Translations under genes and position numbers: made by a program
The notes under the pieces: generated by a model
Told to the model about the DNA's origin: nothing
Database searches by the model: none
The model's input: only the letters and a program-made list of their open reading frames with translations
In this document: positions 4,967 through 6,511 of the stretch, in pieces
How the letters are laid out: the number at the start of each line of letters is the position of its first letter
Position numbering within the stretch: the first letter of the stretch is position 1
From: Xanthobacteraceae bacterium
Lineage (GTDB): Bacteria; Pseudomonadota; Alphaproteobacteria; Rhizobiales; Xanthobacteraceae
DNA length: 6,511 nucleotides
NCBI GenBank assembly: GCA_030044035.1
Contig: JASHWN010000141.1
Coordinates: 1-6,511 of the forward strand
Reading direction: 5' to 3'

Positions 4967-6511
4967 TCAGTTCGTCCCGTCCAAGAGCCGCCGCGCGATC
5001 ACCTGGGCCTGGATTTCGGCGGCGCCTTCGAAAATGTTGAGGATGCGGGCGTCGCAGAGCAGCCGCGAAGCGGCAAATTCGAGCGCAAAGCCGTTGCCGC
5101 CGTGAATCTGCACGCAATTGTCGGCGGCGGCCCAGGCGACGCGGGCGGCGAGCAGCTTGGCCATGCCGGCTTCGAGGTCGCAGCGCCGGCCGGAATCCTT
5201 CTGCCGCGCCGCGTGATAGGTGAGCTGGCGCGCGATCATGATCTCGACCGCCGTCATGGCGAGCTTGTCGGCAACGCGCGGAAAATCGGCGATCGGCTTG
5301 CCGAACTGCCGGCGCGTGGTCGCATAGGTGAGTCCCCCGTCCAGCGCGGCTTGCGCTACGCCGACGGCGCGTGCCGCAGTCTGGATGCGCGCTGCTTCGA
5401 ACGTCGCCATCAACTGCTTGAAGCCGAGGCCCTCGACGCCGCCGAGTAGATTCTCAGCTTTCACGGTGAAGCCGTCGAACGCGATCTCGTATTCCTTCAT
5501 GCCGCGGTAGCCGAGCACCTCGATCTCGGTGCCCGACATTCCCGGCACCGGAAATGGATCGTCGTCGCTGCCGCGCGGCTTTTCGGCCAAGAACATCGAA
5601 AGGCCGCGATAGCCGCTCTCCGCCGGATTGGTGCGAGCGAGGAGCGTCATCAAGTCGGCGCGCACCGGGTGCGTGATCCAGGTTTTGTTGCCGTGGATCT
5701 TATAGGCGTCGCGGTCGCGCACCGCGCGGGTCTTCAGCGCGGCGAGATCGGATCCGGTGTCCGGCTCGGTGAACACCGCGGTCGGCAGCACCTCGCCGGA
5801 AGCGATTTTCGGCAGCCATTGGCGTTTCTGCTCCAAGGTGCCGCTGCCGAGAATGAGCTCGGCGGCGATTTCCGAGCGGGTGCCGAGGCTGCCGACGCCG
5901 ATATAGCCGCGCGACAGTTCTTCGGAGACCACGCACATCGACTCCTTGCCAAGCCCCATGCCGCCAAAATCCTCGGGGATGGTGAGGCTGAACACGCCGA
6001 GCTCGGACATTTGCGCGATGACGTCGAGCGGGATGTAATCGTTGCGCAAATGCCATTGCTGCGCCTGCGGCGCGACTTTGTCGTCGGCGAAGCGGCGTAT
6101 CTCGTCGCGGATCGCATCGAGCGTCTCGTCGAGGCCGCAGGCGCCGACCGTGATGTCTTGGCTTTGACGCATCAGCTCGGCGAGCCGCGCGCGCCGCGGC
6201 GCCGTGTTGCCGCCGGCGATCAGGTGCTCGACCGCTCCCGACATGCGCGCCGCAACGGCGGTCGCCGCCAGGCCGAGATCGGACGGACGCACGATCTCGC
6301 CCTGGCTCATCGGAATGCCGCCGAAAATTTGCGCCAAATATTCGCCGGTGCCGATGCGCACCAGAAGCTCCTCGGTCTCGCCGAGACGGCCGGCCTCGGC
6401 GAGGCGTTGCGCATAGGCGGCGAGCTGGCGGATCGCCTCGACGTAAGTGGCGAGCCAGGCGAGCCCATGGGTGGCGCGCTGCTCGCGATCGAACGTGGCG
6501 GAGATCGGCCG
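4967..6511 (-). CDS. mcd: (2S)-methylsuccinyl-CoA dehydrogenase, acyl-CoA dehydrogenase family (5' end outside window)
   Basis: This FAD enzyme is expected to oxidise (2S)-methylsuccinyl-CoA to mesaconyl-CoA in the ethylmalonyl-CoA pathway of acetate assimilation, passing electrons to ETF. The frame is open to the right edge, giving 514 visible residues. The GTG at 6359-6361 is internal: the preceding 50 codons (RISATFDREQRATHGLAWLA, then TYVEAIRQLAAYAQ) are family-like. Visible order: an N-terminal extension of about 120 residues including GEYLAQIFGGIPMSQGEIVR, then the acyl-CoA dehydrogenase N domain (TIPEDFGGMGLGKE, LSRGYIGVGSLGTRSE), signature 1 FTEPDTGSD, the middle beta domain, RRQFGKP, signature 2 QIHGGNGFALEF, and NIFEGAAEIQ. 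The Glu of FEG (visible residue 495) aligns with the MCAD catalytic base. The long extension, the RGYIGVGSLGTRSE stretch and the GGIPMSQGEIVRP stretch favour Mcd over a generic acyl-CoA dehydrogenase. The C-terminus, LLDGTN and TGA, is complete. Confidence 0.85.
   Translation of the reverse strand, partial: RPISATFDREQRATHGLAWLATYVEAIRQLAAYAQRLAEAGRLGETEELLVRIGTGEYLAQIFGGIPMSQGEIVRPSDLGLAATAVAARMSGAVEHLIAGGNTAPRRARLAELMRQSQDITVGACGLDETLDAIRDEIRRFADDKVAPQAQQWHLRNDYIPLDVIAQMSELGVFSLTIPEDFGGMGLGKESMCVVSEELSRGYIGVGSLGTRSEIAAELILGSGTLEQKRQWLPKIASGEVLPTAVFTEPDTGSDLAALKTRAVRDRDAYKIHGNKTWITHPVRADLMTLLARTNPAESGYRGLSMFLAEKPRGSDDDPFPVPGMSGTEIEVLGYRGMKEYEIAFDGFTVKAENLLGGVEGLGFKQLMATFEAARIQTAARAVGVAQAALDGGLTYATTRRQFGKPIADFPRVADKLAMTAVEIMIARQLTYHAARQKDSGRRCDLEAGMAKLLAARVAWAAADNCVQIHGGNGFALEFAASRLLCDARILNIFEGAAEIQAQVIARRLLDGTN

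Overview
The window reads as a high-GC chromosome segment of an alphaproteobacterium, most likely of the order Hyphomicrobiales (Bradyrhizobium/Rhodopseudomonas/Pseudolabrys-like). Three things point there: the codon bias, the closest remembered protein families, and several families of intergenic palindromic repeats that are common in that group. No taxonomic search was possible, so this is an inference.

Layout. Positions 1-2887 are read leftward as one co-directional block. In transcription order it holds a 64-residue HIG1-type twin-transmembrane protein, a PduO-type cob(I)alamin adenosyltransferase, a rhomboid intramembrane protease, etfB, and the first 135 codons of etfA, which runs off the left edge. 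Positions 3012-3992 carry a rightward ACMSD-type amidohydrolase. At 4115-4763 lies a lower-GC MNT/HEPN nucleotidyltransferase-toxin pair of the MntA/HepT type, whose HEPN gene is broken by a one-base frameshift. From 4967 to the right edge, leftward, is most of a long acyl-CoA dehydrogenase that I identify as (2S)-methylsuccinyl-CoA dehydrogenase (Mcd). Its frame is still open at the right edge.

How the genes may work together. Mcd is a flavoprotein of the ethylmalonyl-CoA pathway and, as an acyl-CoA dehydrogenase, is expected to pass electrons to ETF (EtfAB). The same pathway has two adenosylcobalamin-dependent mutases, which need the cofactor made by the adenosyltransferase. The two conserved flanks therefore fit acetyl-CoA assimilation and propionyl-CoA-type metabolism. 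HIG1 proteins are linked to cytochrome oxidase in other organisms, which loosely matches a respiratory theme. The middle segment (about 3.0-4.76 kb) looks accessory.

Three intergenic gaps hold palindromic repeats, each of a different sequence family: between etfB and etfA, between the divergent HIG1 and amidohydrolase genes, and between the convergent HEPN and mcd genes. I see no rRNA, tRNA, CRISPR array, insertion sequence or replication origin. I do not see a clearly new system. The points most worth checking are the broken HEPN toxin beside an intact MNT partner, the Gln in place of a metal-ligand His in the amidohydrolase, and the repeat-bounded accessory segment.
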